Positions 42,990-52,403 of a stretch of DNA of 64,000 nucleotides are shown piece after piece. The notes below the pieces were generated by a model. It searched no databases. It saw only the letters and a list, made by a program, of their open reading frames with translations, and was not told the origin of the DNA. Position 1 is the stretch's first letter; each line of letters opens with the position of its first letter. The stretch lies in NCBI GenBank assembly GCA_903822185.1, contig CAIJOA010000026.1, positions 1 to 64,000 on the forward strand, written 5' to 3'. A program made the translations under genes and the position numbers. Source of the stretch: an uncultured Rhodospirillales bacterium (GTDB taxonomy: Bacteria; Pseudomonadota; Alphaproteobacteria; ATCC43930; CGMCC-115725).

Positions 42990-43466
42990 TTACTTAGGCA
43001 TTTCTTTGGGGCCAAGCAAGCCGTCTATGAGCAGGCACCCGACTCCGATGCAAATAGCCGCATCCGCCAAGTTAAAGGCGAACCAATGCCAATCGCCCAA
43101 GTGGAAATCGAGGAAATCCACAACCGCGCCGAGGTAAATTCTGTCAATTACGTTACCAATCGCGCCGCCGATGACCAGACCGAGAGCGAGGCGCATCAAT
43201 TGGGTTTTCGCCCGCCGCATCCAGACGATCAGGGCGATGACGATGGCCGTGGCCAGGACCGTGAAAACGATCGCGTTCATCGTCGCGTTGTTGTTGAAGA
43301 GGCCGAAGCTCATCCCCCGGTTGCCGGTCAGGACCAGATTGAAGAACGAGGTCTGTTCGGCATAAGGCGGCTGGTCCGGGCGGGCCGCGAAAAACCGCAG
43401 CACCCAGATCTTCGATAGCTGATCGGCGATCGCGACGAGCACCGCCGCGGCAAGTCCCAAAAACAT
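42990..43466 (-). CDS. lspA: lipoprotein signal peptidase (signal peptidase II)
   Basis: 158 residues, four TM helices. Cleaves prolipoproteins after lipid modification at the inner membrane. Active-site Asp motifs NVIDRIY and FNLADAAICIGV are both present, with VLTGNRGMSFGLFNN in the conserved loop. It starts 2 nt downstream of the ileS stop, the common ileS-lspA arrangement, and is followed by the DUF3035 lipoprotein, a likely substrate. Confidence 0.97.
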   Translation of the reverse strand: MFLGLAAAVLVAIADQLSKIWVLRFFAARPDQPPYAEQTSFFNLVLTGNRGMSFGLFNNNATMNAIVFTVLATAIVIALIVWMRRAKTQLMRLALGLVIGGAIGNVIDRIYLGAVVDFLDFHLGDWHWFAFNLADAAICIGVGCLLIDGLLGPKEMPK

Positions 43467-43468
43467 GA

Positions 43469-46303
43469 TTATTGTCCTGCGAGCGCCAGGCTATCGATCG
43501 CACCGGCGCATCGATGGCAAAGATCGGAATGGGCGGGAACGGTCCCGACCTCGGTGAGAACCCGCCAGCAGCGCTGGCATTTTTCGCCCGGCGCCAGCGT
43601 CACAACCACGCCAATGCCCGAAACGTCGGGCAAGGTGAAGCTGTCCGCCGGCGGCGCGCCCTGCCGTACCGTGCCGGTCGAAGTGATGCACAGTTCGGGT
43701 AGATCGACCCCGTCGAGCGCGGCGATGAAATCGGGCGTGACGAAAATCTCGACCGCCGCCTGAAGGCTCGATCCGATCCGCTTCTGTGCCCGCTCCAACT
43801 CCAACGCACCGGTGACGACACGGCGCAGATCGCGCAGCTTCACCCATTTCGCGCCGAGGGCTTCGTTGCGCCACGATGTCGGTACATCGAGCAGTTGCTG
43901 CAGATGCACGCTGTCATCAACATTGCCGTGGCGTGCCAGATAAGCCTCTTCGGCAGTGAAGCACAGCACCGGCGCAAGCCAGCGCACCAGCGTTTCGAAC
44001 ACGCGATCCATCACCGTCCGCGCAGCGCGCCGCGCCGCCGATGTCGGCGCATCGCAATAGAGCGTGTCCTTGCGCACGTCGAAATAGAAGGCCGATAGAT
44101 CGACCGAGCAGAAATTATGAATCGCCGTAAACATCGTGTGAAAGTCGTAATCCGCGATGGTGCGGCGTACGAGTTCGTCCATTTCGGCCAAACGATGCAG
44201 CACGAAACGTTCGAGTTCCGGCATCGTTTCGGGCTCAACGCGCTCGCTGTCCGAGAAACCTTCGAGCGCGCCCAGCAGATAGCGCAGCGTGTTGCGCAGG
44301 CGGCGATAGACGTCGCTCTGGCTTTGCAGGATGCCTTTGCCGATGCGCAGATCTTCGGAATAGTCCGAGGCGACGACCCACAGACGCAGAATATCCGCGC
44401 CGCTTTGCGAGACGACCTCCTGCGGCGCGACGACGTTACCGTCCGACTTCGACATCTTGCGGCCGCGCTCGTCGAGGACGAAGCCGTGCGTCAGCACCGC
44501 CTCATAGGGCGCACGGCCACGGGTACCGCAGGATTCAAGCAGCGAAGAATGGAACCAGCCGCGATGCTGATCCGAGCCTTCGAGATACAACGAGGCCGGC
44601 CATTTGAGGTCGGGGCGTTGTTCCAGCACGAAGGCATGGGTACAGCCGCTGTCGAACCAGACATCGACGACGTCTTTGACTTGTTCGTAATCCGCAGGGT
44701 CGCGACCAGGGCCGAGAAACACGGCCGGATCGGTTGCGTACCAGGCATCGGCGCCTTCTTTTTCAAACGCGGCGGCGATGCGATCGACCACATCTTGATC
44801 GCGCAGCACCTCGCCGGTGCGCTTATCGACGAACACGGCGATCGGCACGCCCCAAGCGCGCTGACGCGAAATGCACCAGTCGGGACGCGTTTCGACCATC
44901 GCGCGGATGCGGTTCTGGCCTTGCGGCGGATACCATTTCGTCACATCGATCGCGGCGAGCGCCTTGGTGCGCAGATCGTTCTTTTCCATGCCGATGAACC
45001 ATTGCGGCGTGGTGCGGAAGATCAGCGGCGCCTTCGAGCGCCAGGAATGCGGATAGGAATGAAGCAGCGGCGCGTGGCCCAGCAGCGCACCCGCATTGGT
45101 CAGCGCTTCGAGCACCGTCTTGTTAGCATCGCCGGTCTTGCCGTTCGGCCAATAGACATGCTTGCCGGCAAAAAGCGGCACGGTGTCGTAATAGACGCCA
45201 TCGGGACCGACCGTTTGCGGCACCGGAATGCCGTGCTTCTGACCGAGCTCGAAATCGTCCGCGCCATGGCCCGGCGCGATATGGACGAAGCCCGTACCGT
45301 CGGTTGCGGTAACGAAATCGCCGGCCAGCAGCGGCACGTCGAAATCATAGCCCTGGCCATGCAGCGGATGACGGCAGATCGTCCCGGCGAGATATTTGCC
45401 GGACACCAGTTCGACCTTGCCGCTGATCTTGGCGACCTCGGCGAAATTCACTTCGAGCGGCGCGGCGACGATCAGCTTGTCGCCGACCTTCGCGGTGCTG
45501 CCTTCGCGCACCTCGGTCACGTCGATGACGACGTAATCGAGATCGGTGTTGAAGGCGATCGCGCGGTTGCCCGGCATCGTCCAGGGCGTCGTCGTCCAGA
45601 TCACGACCGATGCGCCTTCGAGCGCCGGCACGCTGGCCTTCGCCACCGGGAAACGCACCCAGATCTGCGTCGAGGTGTGGTCGTGATATTCGATCTCGGC
45701 TTCGGCCAGCGCCGTTTGTTCGACCACTGACCACATCACCGGCTTGGCGCCCCGGAAGAGGCCGCCGTTCATCAGGAACTTGCCGATTTCGCGAACGATC
45801 TGCGCCTCGGCCGGGTAGGCCATGGTCGTATAGGGATGAGCCCAGTCGCCGATCACACCGAGGCGCTTGAATTCTTCACGCTGCACGTCGATCCAGTGCG
45901 CGGCGAACTCGCGGCATTCCTGACGGAATTCGAGGATCGGCACATCGTCTTTCGACCGTTTCTTGGCACGGTACTGCTCTTCGATCTTCCATTCGATCGG
46001 CAGGCCGTGGCAGTCCCAGCCGGGGACATAGATGGCGTCCTTGCCCTGCATCTGCTGAGCCCGGCAGATCACGTCCTTCAGGATTTTGTTGAGAGCGTGA
46101 CCGATATGGAGGTTGCCGTTGGCATAAGGCGGGCCGTCATGAAGGATGAATTTCTCACGGCCCTTGGCCTGGGCGCGCTGCCGGCCGAACAAATCCATCG
46201 CTTCCCAGCGCGCCAAATGGTCGGGCTCGCGCTTGGGCAAATCGCCCCGCATCGGGAAGTCGGTCTGGGGTAAAAAGACGGTTTTACGGTAATCTTCGGG
46301 CAT
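43469..46303 (-). CDS. ileS: isoleucyl-tRNA synthetase
   Basis: 944 residues, class I synthetase. HIGH motif at residues 66-69 (ANGNLHIGHALNK), KMSKS in ERGRKMSKSDGNV, an editing CP1 insertion (VIWTTTPWTMPGNRAI, GTGFVHIAPGHGADDF) and a C-terminal zinc finger of four cysteines (KCQRCWRVLTEVG...CHRCAG). It charges tRNA-Ile and edits Val. 2 nt before lspA and 31 nt after ribF on the same strand. Length normal. No T-box or other leader was seen. Confidence 0.98.
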   Translation of the reverse strand: MPEDYRKTVFLPQTDFPMRGDLPKREPDHLARWEAMDLFGRQRAQAKGREKFILHDGPPYANGNLHIGHALNKILKDVICRAQQMQGKDAIYVPGWDCHGLPIEWKIEEQYRAKKRSKDDVPILEFRQECREFAAHWIDVQREEFKRLGVIGDWAHPYTTMAYPAEAQIVREIGKFLMNGGLFRGAKPVMWSVVEQTALAEAEIEYHDHTSTQIWVRFPVAKASVPALEGASVVIWTTTPWTMPGNRAIAFNTDLDYVVIDVTEVREGSTAKVGDKLIVAAPLEVNFAEVAKISGKVELVSGKYLAGTICRHPLHGQGYDFDVPLLAGDFVTATDGTGFVHIAPGHGADDFELGQKHGIPVPQTVGPDGVYYDTVPLFAGKHVYWPNGKTGDANKTVLEALTNAGALLGHAPLLHSYPHSWRSKAPLIFRTTPQWFIGMEKNDLRTKALAAIDVTKWYPPQGQNRIRAMVETRPDWCISRQRAWGVPIAVFVDKRTGEVLRDQDVVDRIAAAFEKEGADAWYATDPAVFLGPGRDPADYEQVKDVVDVWFDSGCTHAFVLEQRPDLKWPASLYLEGSDQHRGWFHSSLLESCGTRGRAPYEAVLTHGFVLDERGRKMSKSDGNVVAPQEVVSQSGADILRLWVVASDYSEDLRIGKGILQSQSDVYRRLRNTLRYLLGALEGFSDSERVEPETMPELERFVLHRLAEMDELVRRTIADYDFHTMFTAIHNFCSVDLSAFYFDVRKDTLYCDAPTSAARRAARTVMDRVFETLVRWLAPVLCFTAEEAYLARHGNVDDSVHLQQLLDVPTSWRNEALGAKWVKLRDLRRVVTGALELERAQKRIGSSLQAAVEIFVTPDFIAALDGVDLPELCITSTGTVRQGAPPADSFTLPDVSGIGVVVTLAPGEKCQRCWRVLTEVGTVPAHSDLCHRCAGAIDSLALAGQ

Positions 46304-46334
46304 ATCTCTTTATGACGGGCGGCTGCGGGGGTGG

Positions 46335-47273
46335 TCAACCGGAGGCCAGGACCTCGCGCGCCTTGGCGCAATCCGCCGCAATCGCCGCCTTCAGCGCCTC
46401 CAGCCCATCGAAGCGCAATTCGGGCCGCAGATATTCGACCATCGCGATGCGTAAGTGCTTCCCATAGAGATCGCCGTCGAAATCGAACAAATGGGTCTCG
46501 AACCGGAGGTCGGTCCCGCCGACGGTCGGCCGCCAGCCGATGCTGGCCGCCCCGCCATACCAGTCGGTGCGGCTGCCCTCCTCGATCCCGACCCGAACGG
46601 CATAGATGCCCTCAGCCGGTCGCAGATAATCGGCCATCGGGATATTGGCGGTTGGAAAACCAATCGTGCGCCCGATCTGGTCGCCCATTTCGACCCGGCC
46701 CTCGATTTCCCAGGGACGACCCAACAGGGCTGCCGCCTCGCGCATCCGGCCGGCCACCAGATGCTCGCGAATATGCGTCGAGGAATAAACCTGTCCGCCC
46801 GGCCCGGTCACCGGCTGCACCACGCGGACGCCGAAGCCGTGTTTCTTGCCTTCGGCTTCCAGCATCGCCGGCGTGCCGCGGCGCTGATGGCCGAAGACGA
46901 AATCATAACCGACGACGATTTCTTTAACGCCCAGACCGGCGACGAGAATTTCGGTGACGAATTCCTCGGCGCTTTTTTTGGCGAAGGCGAGATCGAAATG
47001 CAGCGTGAACAGCAGATCAACGCCCAGCGTTTCGAGCGCCATCGCTTTCGAACGGAACGGCGTCAGACGGAACGGCGGCGCGCCTGGTTGGAACACCGCG
47101 CGCGGATGCGGCTCGAACGCCAGCACCGCGAAGGGCGCATGATCCGCCTCTGCCGCAGCCTTTACTTGTGCCAGGACAGCCTGATGACCGAGATGGACCC
47201 CGTCGAAATTGCCGACGGCGACCACGGCGCCACGCTCGCTGCCGGTCGCATTGGTATGACGATAAACGCGCAT
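46335..47273 (-). CDS. ribF: bifunctional riboflavin kinase/FAD synthetase
   Basis: 312 residues. The N-terminal FAD synthetase domain has VAVGNFDGVHLGHQAVLAQV (HxGH of the nucleotidyl transferase) and VGYDFVFGHQRRGTP. The C-terminal flavokinase has GRTIGFPTANIP and EGIYAVRVG. It makes FMN and FAD from riboflavin and ATP in the cytoplasm. It is 4 nt downstream of the maoC-like gene and 31 nt upstream of ileS. The ribF-ileS-lspA order is conserved in many proteobacteria. Confidence 0.97.
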   Translation of the reverse strand: MRVYRHTNATGSERGAVVAVGNFDGVHLGHQAVLAQVKAAAEADHAPFAVLAFEPHPRAVFQPGAPPFRLTPFRSKAMALETLGVDLLFTLHFDLAFAKKSAEEFVTEILVAGLGVKEIVVGYDFVFGHQRRGTPAMLEAEGKKHGFGVRVVQPVTGPGGQVYSSTHIREHLVAGRMREAAALLGRPWEIEGRVEMGDQIGRTIGFPTANIPMADYLRPAEGIYAVRVGIEEGSRTDWYGGAASIGWRPTVGGTDLRFETHLFDFDGDLYGKHLRIAMVEYLRPELRFDGLEALKAAIAADCAKAREVLASG

Positions 47274-47277
47274 CAGA

Positions 47278-47709
47278 TCAGGTTTGCGTCACCAAGACGG
47301 TCGCCTCGCCGTCGATCACCAAAGCGTCGCCAACGTAACATTGGGTCTTCAAGACGACTTGCTTTCGCTCACGTTTCATCTCGGTGATGGTGGCACGAGC
47401 CTCGAGCTTGTCGCCGGGACGGACCGGCGCTTTGAAGGACAGATTCTGCCCCAGATAAATGGTGCCGGGTCCGGGCAGTTTCGAGGCCAGCACGGTCGAA
47501 ATGAAACTCGCCCCGAGCATGCCGTGCGCGATCAACCCTTTGAAGCGTGTCGCCTTGGCGAAAGCCTCGTCGAGATGCACCGGATTATGATCGCCCGAAA
47601 CCTCGGCAAAGGCTTCGACGTCTTCTTGAGTGACGACCCGCGCATAGGACGCGGTCATGCCGACCGACAGCTCGTCGATCGTATAGCCTCGCGCGGGTTG
47701 ATCGGCCAT
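47278..47709 (-). CDS. MaoC-like (R)-hydratase/dehydratase
   Basis: 143 residues from MADQPARGYTIDELSVGMTA; upstream codons are excluded because no homology or SD supports them. Single hot-dog domain with the hydratase motif D-x-N-P-x-H in SGDHNPVHLDEAFA (Asp and His catalytic), followed by ARFKGL-type GLIAHGMLGASFISTVL. Likely acts on enoyl-CoA esters; substrate unknown. First gene of the leftward run, divergent from the Rieske oxygenase gene. The promoter would lie in the ~125 bp between them. Confidence 0.9.
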   Translation of the reverse strand: MADQPARGYTIDELSVGMTASYARVVTQEDVEAFAEVSGDHNPVHLDEAFAKATRFKGLIAHGMLGASFISTVLASKLPGPGTIYLGQNLSFKAPVRPGDKLEARATITEMKRERKQVVLKTQCYVGDALVIDGEATVLVTQT

Positions 47710-47834
47710 CCTGCCCCTCGATTCCGGATGGGTGCAGCTTAACACGCGATCCACGCAAAGGCATGGCCTCTCAAAGCGCTGGCCCCTCAAAAGCCCGCTG
47801 AGTAATCTCACCTCCAGTTGACCAGGGAGTTTTT

Positions 47835-48872
47835 GTGGAAGCCGACAGCGCCGCGCCGCTTCGGGAGATGTGGTACTACGCCGTTCCCGGCGACCGCCTC
47901 CGCCCCGGAAAGATGCTGCCGAAACAATTACTCGGCGAGCCTTTGCTGCTGGGCCGCGACGCCGCCGGCAAAGTCTTTGCGCTGCGCAATATCTGCCCGC
48001 ATCGCGGCATTCCGCTGAGCGACGGCCGTTTCGACGGCAGCGAGATCGAATGCTGCTATCACGGCTGGCGTTTCGATTGCGCCGGACGCTGCACCGCCAT
48101 CCCCTCACTGGTCGCCGATCAAGCTTTCGACCGAAGCATGATCGCGGTCGAGCGCTATCCAGCGATCGAACGGCAGGGCAATGTCTGGGTTTTCTTCGGC
48201 AGTAGTCCGGACAGGGCACCACCGCCGCCGGAATTGCCCGGCATCGGCGAGCGAGTCCCCGATCTCTACGAGACCGTGACGCTTCCCTGCAGCATCGATC
48301 ATGCCGTGGTCGGGCTGATGGACCCCGCGCACGGCCCCTTCGTCCATACCTCGTGGTGGTGGCGTCAGCGCGGTTCGATCCACGAGAAGAGCAAAGCCTT
48401 CGGCCCGAGCCCCTGGGGCTTCTCGATGCTGCGTCATTCGCCGTCGAGCAATTCCTACGCCTATAAAATCCTCGGCGGCAAACCCGAGACCGAGATCAGC
48501 TTTCGCCTGCCCAGCGTGCGCATCGAGCACATCACGGTCGGCAAACACACGGTCATCAACCTGACCGCGGTGACGCCGCTGTCGGCGCAGGAAACCCAGA
48601 TCAACCAAGTCCTTTATTGGACCACACCGGTTCTTACGGCGCTGAAACCGGTGCTGCGCCCCTTCGTTAAACGCTTCCTCGATCAGGATCGCGCGGTGAT
48701 GGTGCGGCAGCGCGAAGGGCTTAAATACAATCCGCCTTTGGCCCTGATCGACGATGCCGACACGCAAGCGCGTTGGTACTACCGTCTGAAGGCCGAATAT
48801 GCGCGGGCCAAAAGCGAGGGCCGCGATTTCGTCAATCCGGTGAAAGAACGCGTGCTGCGCTGGCGAAGCTGA
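47835..48872 (+). CDS. Rieske aromatic ring-hydroxylating oxygenase alpha subunit-like
   Basis: 345 residues. N-terminal Rieske domain with Cys54-x-His56 (NICPHRGIPL) and Cys73-x2-His76 (ECCYHGWRF) for the [2Fe-2S] cluster. The catalytic domain has HAVVGLMDPAHGPFVHTSWW, giving the His/His/Asp mononuclear iron site candidates. GTG start with CAGGGAG 5-6 nt upstream; the gene begins at the only well-placed start. It acts on unknown aromatic or terpenoid substrates and would need a reductase, not seen in the window. hisI follows 63 nt downstream but is functionally unrelated. Confidence 0.88.
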   Translation: MEADSAAPLREMWYYAVPGDRLRPGKMLPKQLLGEPLLLGRDAAGKVFALRNICPHRGIPLSDGRFDGSEIECCYHGWRFDCAGRCTAIPSLVADQAFDRSMIAVERYPAIERQGNVWVFFGSSPDRAPPPPELPGIGERVPDLYETVTLPCSIDHAVVGLMDPAHGPFVHTSWWWRQRGSIHEKSKAFGPSPWGFSMLRHSPSSNSYAYKILGGKPETEISFRLPSVRIEHITVGKHTVINLTAVTPLSAQETQINQVLYWTTPVLTALKPVLRPFVKRFLDQDRAVMVRQREGLKYNPPLALIDDADTQARWYYRLKAEYARAKSEGRDFVNPVKERVLRWRS

Positions 48873-48935
48873 GCCACGCTTGCGAAAGCCGCGCCGAGCT
48901 ACCAGATTCTATCGTCGTCTAAGGAGATCATTATC

Positions 48936-49313
48936 ATGAGCCCATCCGGTCGGGCCGCGCCCGATGCGGTCGCCGCAGTGCTGGCGTCGCTGTCCTTCAA
49001 TAGCGACGGTCTCGTCGCTGCGGTCGCGCAACAGCACGACACCGGCGAAGTGCTGATGCTCGCTTGGATGAATCGGGATTCGGTGACGGAAACGCTGCAG
49101 ACCGGGCAGGTCTGCTATTGGTCGCGCTCGCGCAAATCGCTGTGGCGCAAAGGCGAGACATCCGGCCATCACCAGGCCTTGATCGAGTTACGCGTCGATT
49201 GCGACGGCGATGCGGTCTTATTGCTGGTCGATCAGACCGGCCCGGCCTGTCACACGGGCGAGCGCAGCTGTTTCTTCCGCGCCGCCCGCGCTGACAACTT
49301 GGTCGCCGTCTAA
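48936..49313 (+). CDS. hisI: phosphoribosyl-AMP cyclohydrolase
   Basis: 125 residues, the monofunctional HisI form (third step of histidine synthesis, PR-AMP to ProFAR). Metal-site cysteines are in [20 protein letters not shown] and [21 protein letters not shown] is 8-9 nt before the ATG. HisE is not fused or nearby, as expected for the alphaproteobacterial arrangement. The stop is 16 nt from the convergent secreted-protein gene. Confidence 0.96.
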   Translation: MSPSGRAAPDAVAAVLASLSFNSDGLVAAVAQQHDTGEVLMLAWMNRDSVTETLQTGQVCYWSRSRKSLWRKGETSGHHQALIELRVDCDGDAVLLLVDQTGPACHTGERSCFFRAARADNLVAV

Positions 49314-49328
49314 CGACGCCCTTAGCTC

Positions 49329-49787
49329 TTAGGGACGCGGGCAGGCCAGCGTCGCCTGCGCTTGGCGTAAGGCGGTCTGATCGTAGGTACGGCCGGCACA
49401 GGTGACGTTGTAAGCCGCAACTGCCTGATTATAGCGATCGGCAACGACATCGAATTCTTGCGTCCCCGTGCTCGCCGCGTCGGCCGCGGTGTCGCGCTGC
49501 TCCAAGAGTTTCTTGAAAGCTTCGATTTCGTCGTTGTTATAGACGTTGATCTGCGCCCGGCGTGCATCGACCTGTGCGTTCAACGAGGCCGCCGATTTCT
49601 GGCTGTGCTCGTAAAGCGCGCGGCGTGCATTGACCGCGTCCTGCAGCGTCAGCACCGTTTGCTGCTCGCAAAGGCAAGAGCGAATGGTTGCCGGATCCCG
49701 CACCAAGGTTTCCTGCGCGCCGGCTGACCCGATCCCCACGCCGACAACCCAAACCGCTACGATGGCCGCTAAAATGACGTTGCGCAT
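49329..49787 (-). CDS. hypothetical secreted coiled-coil protein (152 aa)
   Basis: From MRNVILAAIVAVWVVGVGIG...AGAQ, a clear signal peptide. The mature part has two early cysteines (IRSCLCEQQ), then a long helix rich in A/Q/R/D (TLQDAVNARRALYEHSQKSA; RRAQINVYNNDEIEAFKKLL), probably a coiled coil, and two more cysteines near the end (NVTCAGRTYD and LACPRP). No family name was recognised. It faces hisI and is followed across a ~240-bp gap by the OmpA lipoprotein on the other strand. Predicted periplasmic. Confidence 0.75.
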   Translation of the reverse strand: MRNVILAAIVAVWVVGVGIGSAGAQETLVRDPATIRSCLCEQQTVLTLQDAVNARRALYEHSQKSAASLNAQVDARRAQINVYNNDEIEAFKKLLEQRDTAADAASTGTQEFDVVADRYNQAVAAYNVTCAGRTYDQTALRQAQATLACPRP

Positions 49788-50027
49788 CTTGTCTCCACTA
49801 CCCGGTAAGCGATCGAAAACGACGCTTTGCCCCACATCATTTTGATAGGTGCCCGTCCTGCCCCCCGTCAATCGGCTTTAAGACATACTGCGATCGATCT
49901 GGACCGGATTCGCTCACCATGCGATATTGCCGCCGGGCGTCACGGCATATTGATCGCGGCGCCTGTGGTTTGTCGCACGACGATGACAATCGCGTGCCTT
50001 CAGGCTGCCGCACATTGGGGGATGAAA

Positions 50028-50924
50028 ATGCAGAAATCACGTATCTTGGGCGCCGCCTGGGCGCTTCTCGCTGGCCTCAGTCTGGCCGGATGTTCCACCT
50101 GGTCGGACAATCCGTCGATCCGGGGCAACCCGCAAACCGCGAGCTGGAATCTGTCGAACGCCAAGGCGGGTGTGACGCAGAATGCCACGGCCTTCGTGCC
50201 GGCGCTGGCCAGCGAATATGTTCAGTTGGCGACGACACTCGATCAACGCGGCGATGTCGCCGATGCCGATTATTTCGCGCGTAAGGCGATTGCCGCCGAA
50301 CGCGGCGTCGCGGTCCCGCCGGAAGCCCTGACGGCATGGGCGATCCCGATGGACAACGCGACCGGTTTTCGCGCCGAGCTGACGGCCGCACGGCAACGGC
50401 TTGTGACCGCACTCGACGGCGGCGCGCGCAACCGCGTGCCCGCGCTCGCGGCTCGTGCCCAGGCAAGCTTCGATTGCTGGATCGAACGCGTCGAAAAGGA
50501 TTGGGCCGGCGCGTCGAAAAGCGAATGCCGTACCGCGTTCCTCGCGGCGATGGATCAGATCGAAGGCAAAACCGCCACCGCGGCCATGGGCGTCGGCACG
50601 CCGATCAATGTCTTCTTCGAGTTCGGCAAGACCAGCCTGACACGCGAAGGACGCGAGATCGTCGGGCAGCTTGCGGCGCAGATGAAGGCCAACAGCAAAG
50701 CGACCGTCACGATCCTGGGCAAAGCGGATTTGACCGGCTCCGACGCTGCGAATCTGGCGTTAAGCCGGCGTCGCGCCGAAGCCGTCGCCGCGGAACTGCG
50801 GCGTGGTGGCGTTGCCGCCAACCGCATCACCGTGCAATCGGTCGGCATGCGGCAACCGCCGGTCGCGACCGCCAAGGGCGTTCGCGAGCCCCGCAACCGG
50901 GTCGTCGAGATAACGCTGCACTAA
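50028..50924 (+). CDS. OmpA-family lipoprotein
   Basis: 298 residues. Start ATG 50028 (MQKSRILGAAWALLAGLSLA) with GGGG 5-7 nt upstream; an ATG at 50022 is also in frame. Lipobox SLAGC, then a helical region with TPR-like spacing (ALASEYVQLATTLDQRGDVA). The C-terminal ~110 residues are an OmpA/MotB peptidoglycan-binding domain (INVFFEFGKTSLTREGREIV; NLALSRRRAEAVAAELRRGG). Probably anchors in the outer membrane and binds peptidoglycan. It is followed by a strong hairpin shared with the convergent stress-protein gene. Confidence 0.87.
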   Translation: MQKSRILGAAWALLAGLSLAGCSTWSDNPSIRGNPQTASWNLSNAKAGVTQNATAFVPALASEYVQLATTLDQRGDVADADYFARKAIAAERGVAVPPEALTAWAIPMDNATGFRAELTAARQRLVTALDGGARNRVPALAARAQASFDCWIERVEKDWAGASKSECRTAFLAAMDQIEGKTATAAMGVGTPINVFFEFGKTSLTREGREIVGQLAAQMKANSKATVTILGKADLTGSDAANLALSRRRAEAVAAELRRGGVAANRITVQSVGMRQPPVATAKGVREPRNRVVEITLH

Positions 50925-50931
50925 AAACAAA

Positions 50932-50964
50932 GGCCCCGCATTCGTCACCGAAGAACGCGGGGCC
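50932..50964. terminator. bidirectional terminator hairpin between OmpA lipoprotein and USP genes
   Basis: GGCCCCGC...GCGGGGCC, with an inner TTC/GAA extension and 9-nt loop. On the minus strand it is followed by TTTGTTTTTAG, so it best ends the universal stress gene; on the plus strand GATCGTTTCTTC is weaker. Confidence 0.8.
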
Positions 50965-50979
50965 GATCGTTTCTTCCCG

Positions 50980-51831
50980 TTAGTGCGCGAGAATAACCGG
51001 GATATCGGCTTCCATGATGATGTGGCGCGTCGCACCGCCGAAGATCATCTGCCGCAAGCGGCTTTGGGTATAAGCACCCTTCACCATCAGATCGCAGTTG
51101 AATGCCTTCGCTTCGGCGAGGAAGGCTTCGCCCGCCTGACGCCCTGCCGCCGGCACGACGCGCGAGGTCGCCGCAATCCCGCGTCGGCGCAGCGCCGCCG
51201 CCATGTCCTCGGCCAAGGGTCCCGGCTGCATCTGGTCTTGGATCGAAACGACCAGGACGCTTTGCGCCAGGGCGAGATAAGGCGTCGCCATCGCCACGGT
51301 CCGCGCGCTTTCCGTGCTGCCGTTCCAGGCGATCACGACGCGCTCGCCGATGGTCTTGGGTGCAACCGGCGGCGCCATCAGCACCGGACGACCGCTTTCG
51401 AACAACGCATCTTCGAGCGTCGCTTCGGCCAGCGAGGCGAGTTTCGCCGGACGTTCGACGACGATGAGATCGAAGACGCGGCCGAGCGAACCGACGACGG
51501 CATTTTGCCGGCCTGATTCTTCGCGCCATTCGGCGCTGACTCCTTGCGCCGGCGCGGACTCATCGGCCGTCACCGGGACGTTGCGGCTGCGCATAAAGCT
51601 TTCGAACAAGGCGCGCGCCGCCATCCGGCGGTCATGACCTTCGCGTTCCAGCGTGCGATCAACCTCGGACGAAACCGAAAAGCCCATCTCGCCGCCGAAG
51701 ACCACGGCATATTCCGTGGTGAGGGCGTTCAGTCCGATCACGCGCCCATCGAATTTGCGCGCCGCCACCAAAGCGGTTTCGAGCACCGGCGTGGCGGTGC
51801 CGTCACCGACGACCGTCAACAAGGTTCTCAT
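50980..51831 (-). CDS. universal stress protein, tandem UspA domains
   Basis: 283 residues made of two ~140-residue UspA domains. The first starts MRTLLTVVGDGTATPVLETA; the second contains ERVVIAWNGSTESARTVAMA and ends AFNCDLMVKGAYTQSRLRQM plus ADIPVILAH. The ATP-binding G-x2-G-x9-G(S/T) signature is degenerate (KGAYTQSRLRQMIFGGATRH), so nucleotide binding is uncertain. Such proteins respond to starvation or oxidative stress. No regulator is adjacent. The terminator hairpin at 50932 follows. Confidence 0.9.
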   Translation of the reverse strand: MRTLLTVVGDGTATPVLETALVAARKFDGRVIGLNALTTEYAVVFGGEMGFSVSSEVDRTLEREGHDRRMAARALFESFMRSRNVPVTADESAPAQGVSAEWREESGRQNAVVGSLGRVFDLIVVERPAKLASLAEATLEDALFESGRPVLMAPPVAPKTIGERVVIAWNGSTESARTVAMATPYLALAQSVLVVSIQDQMQPGPLAEDMAAALRRRGIAATSRVVPAAGRQAGEAFLAEAKAFNCDLMVKGAYTQSRLRQMIFGGATRHIIMEADIPVILAH

Positions 51832-51982
51832 GTATCACCCCGTTCTTGCGCAGCCCCAATGCTGCTTCGGCGCGAAGTATATCCCAGAGCACGGCTTGGA
51901 CCCAACTGGCTCTTTGCGCCTGCTTGCATGACCGTCCACGAATCGCGAAAGTGCGCCATCGTCAAAAAAGGAGAAACGACCG

Positions 51983-52363
51983 ATGAAAAGCTACAACCCC
52001 GCCGACATGCCGGCCCCGAATGGCTACAGCTATGGCGTCGAAGTGCCGCCGAACGCGCGCGTCCTATTTTGCGCCGGTCAGATCGGCGCCGATGCCGAGG
52101 GTAAAATCCCGGCCGACGCCCGCACCCAGTCCGAGTTGGCCTGGAAAAATGTCGGCAAGGTGCTCGCCGCCGCCGGTATGGGCTTCGAAAATCTCGTGCG
52201 GGTGAATAATTACGTCGTCGGCGCCGAGAATTTGGCGGCCTATCGCGAAGTTCGCGGCCAGTTCCTCGGCAAGAACGCGCCGGCCTCGACCTTGCTGGTC
52301 GTCGCGGGATTGGCGCAGCCGAATATCCTGGTGGAAGTCGAAGTCGTCGCGGCCAAGGAATAG
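51983..52363 (+). CDS. Rid (YjgF/UK114) family protein
   Basis: 126 residues, chorismate-mutase-like trimer fold: FCAGQIGADAEGKIPADART, RTQSELAWKNVGKVLAAAGM, VRVNNYVVGAENLAAY and NILVEVEVVAAKE. AAGGAG precedes the ATG by 10 nt. The Arg that RidA uses to bind the imine carboxylate (normally in PAR-S/T near residue 105) reads PASTLLVV here, so classical enamine deaminase activity is doubtful and an Rid1-7 subgroup without that activity is more likely. A single gene between USP and a membrane protein. Confidence 0.9.
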   Translation: MKSYNPADMPAPNGYSYGVEVPPNARVLFCAGQIGADAEGKIPADARTQSELAWKNVGKVLAAAGMGFENLVRVNNYVVGAENLAAYREVRGQFLGKNAPASTLLVVAGLAQPNILVEVEVVAAKE

Positions 52364-52403
52364 CCGCGACTTCACTCTTTATACGAACAGGCTGAGTTCA
52401 ACC

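Noticed and set aside
44117-45730. 537-codon plus-strand frame antisense to ileS
   Set aside because: Lacks any domain and SD; ileS motifs are complete on the minus strand.
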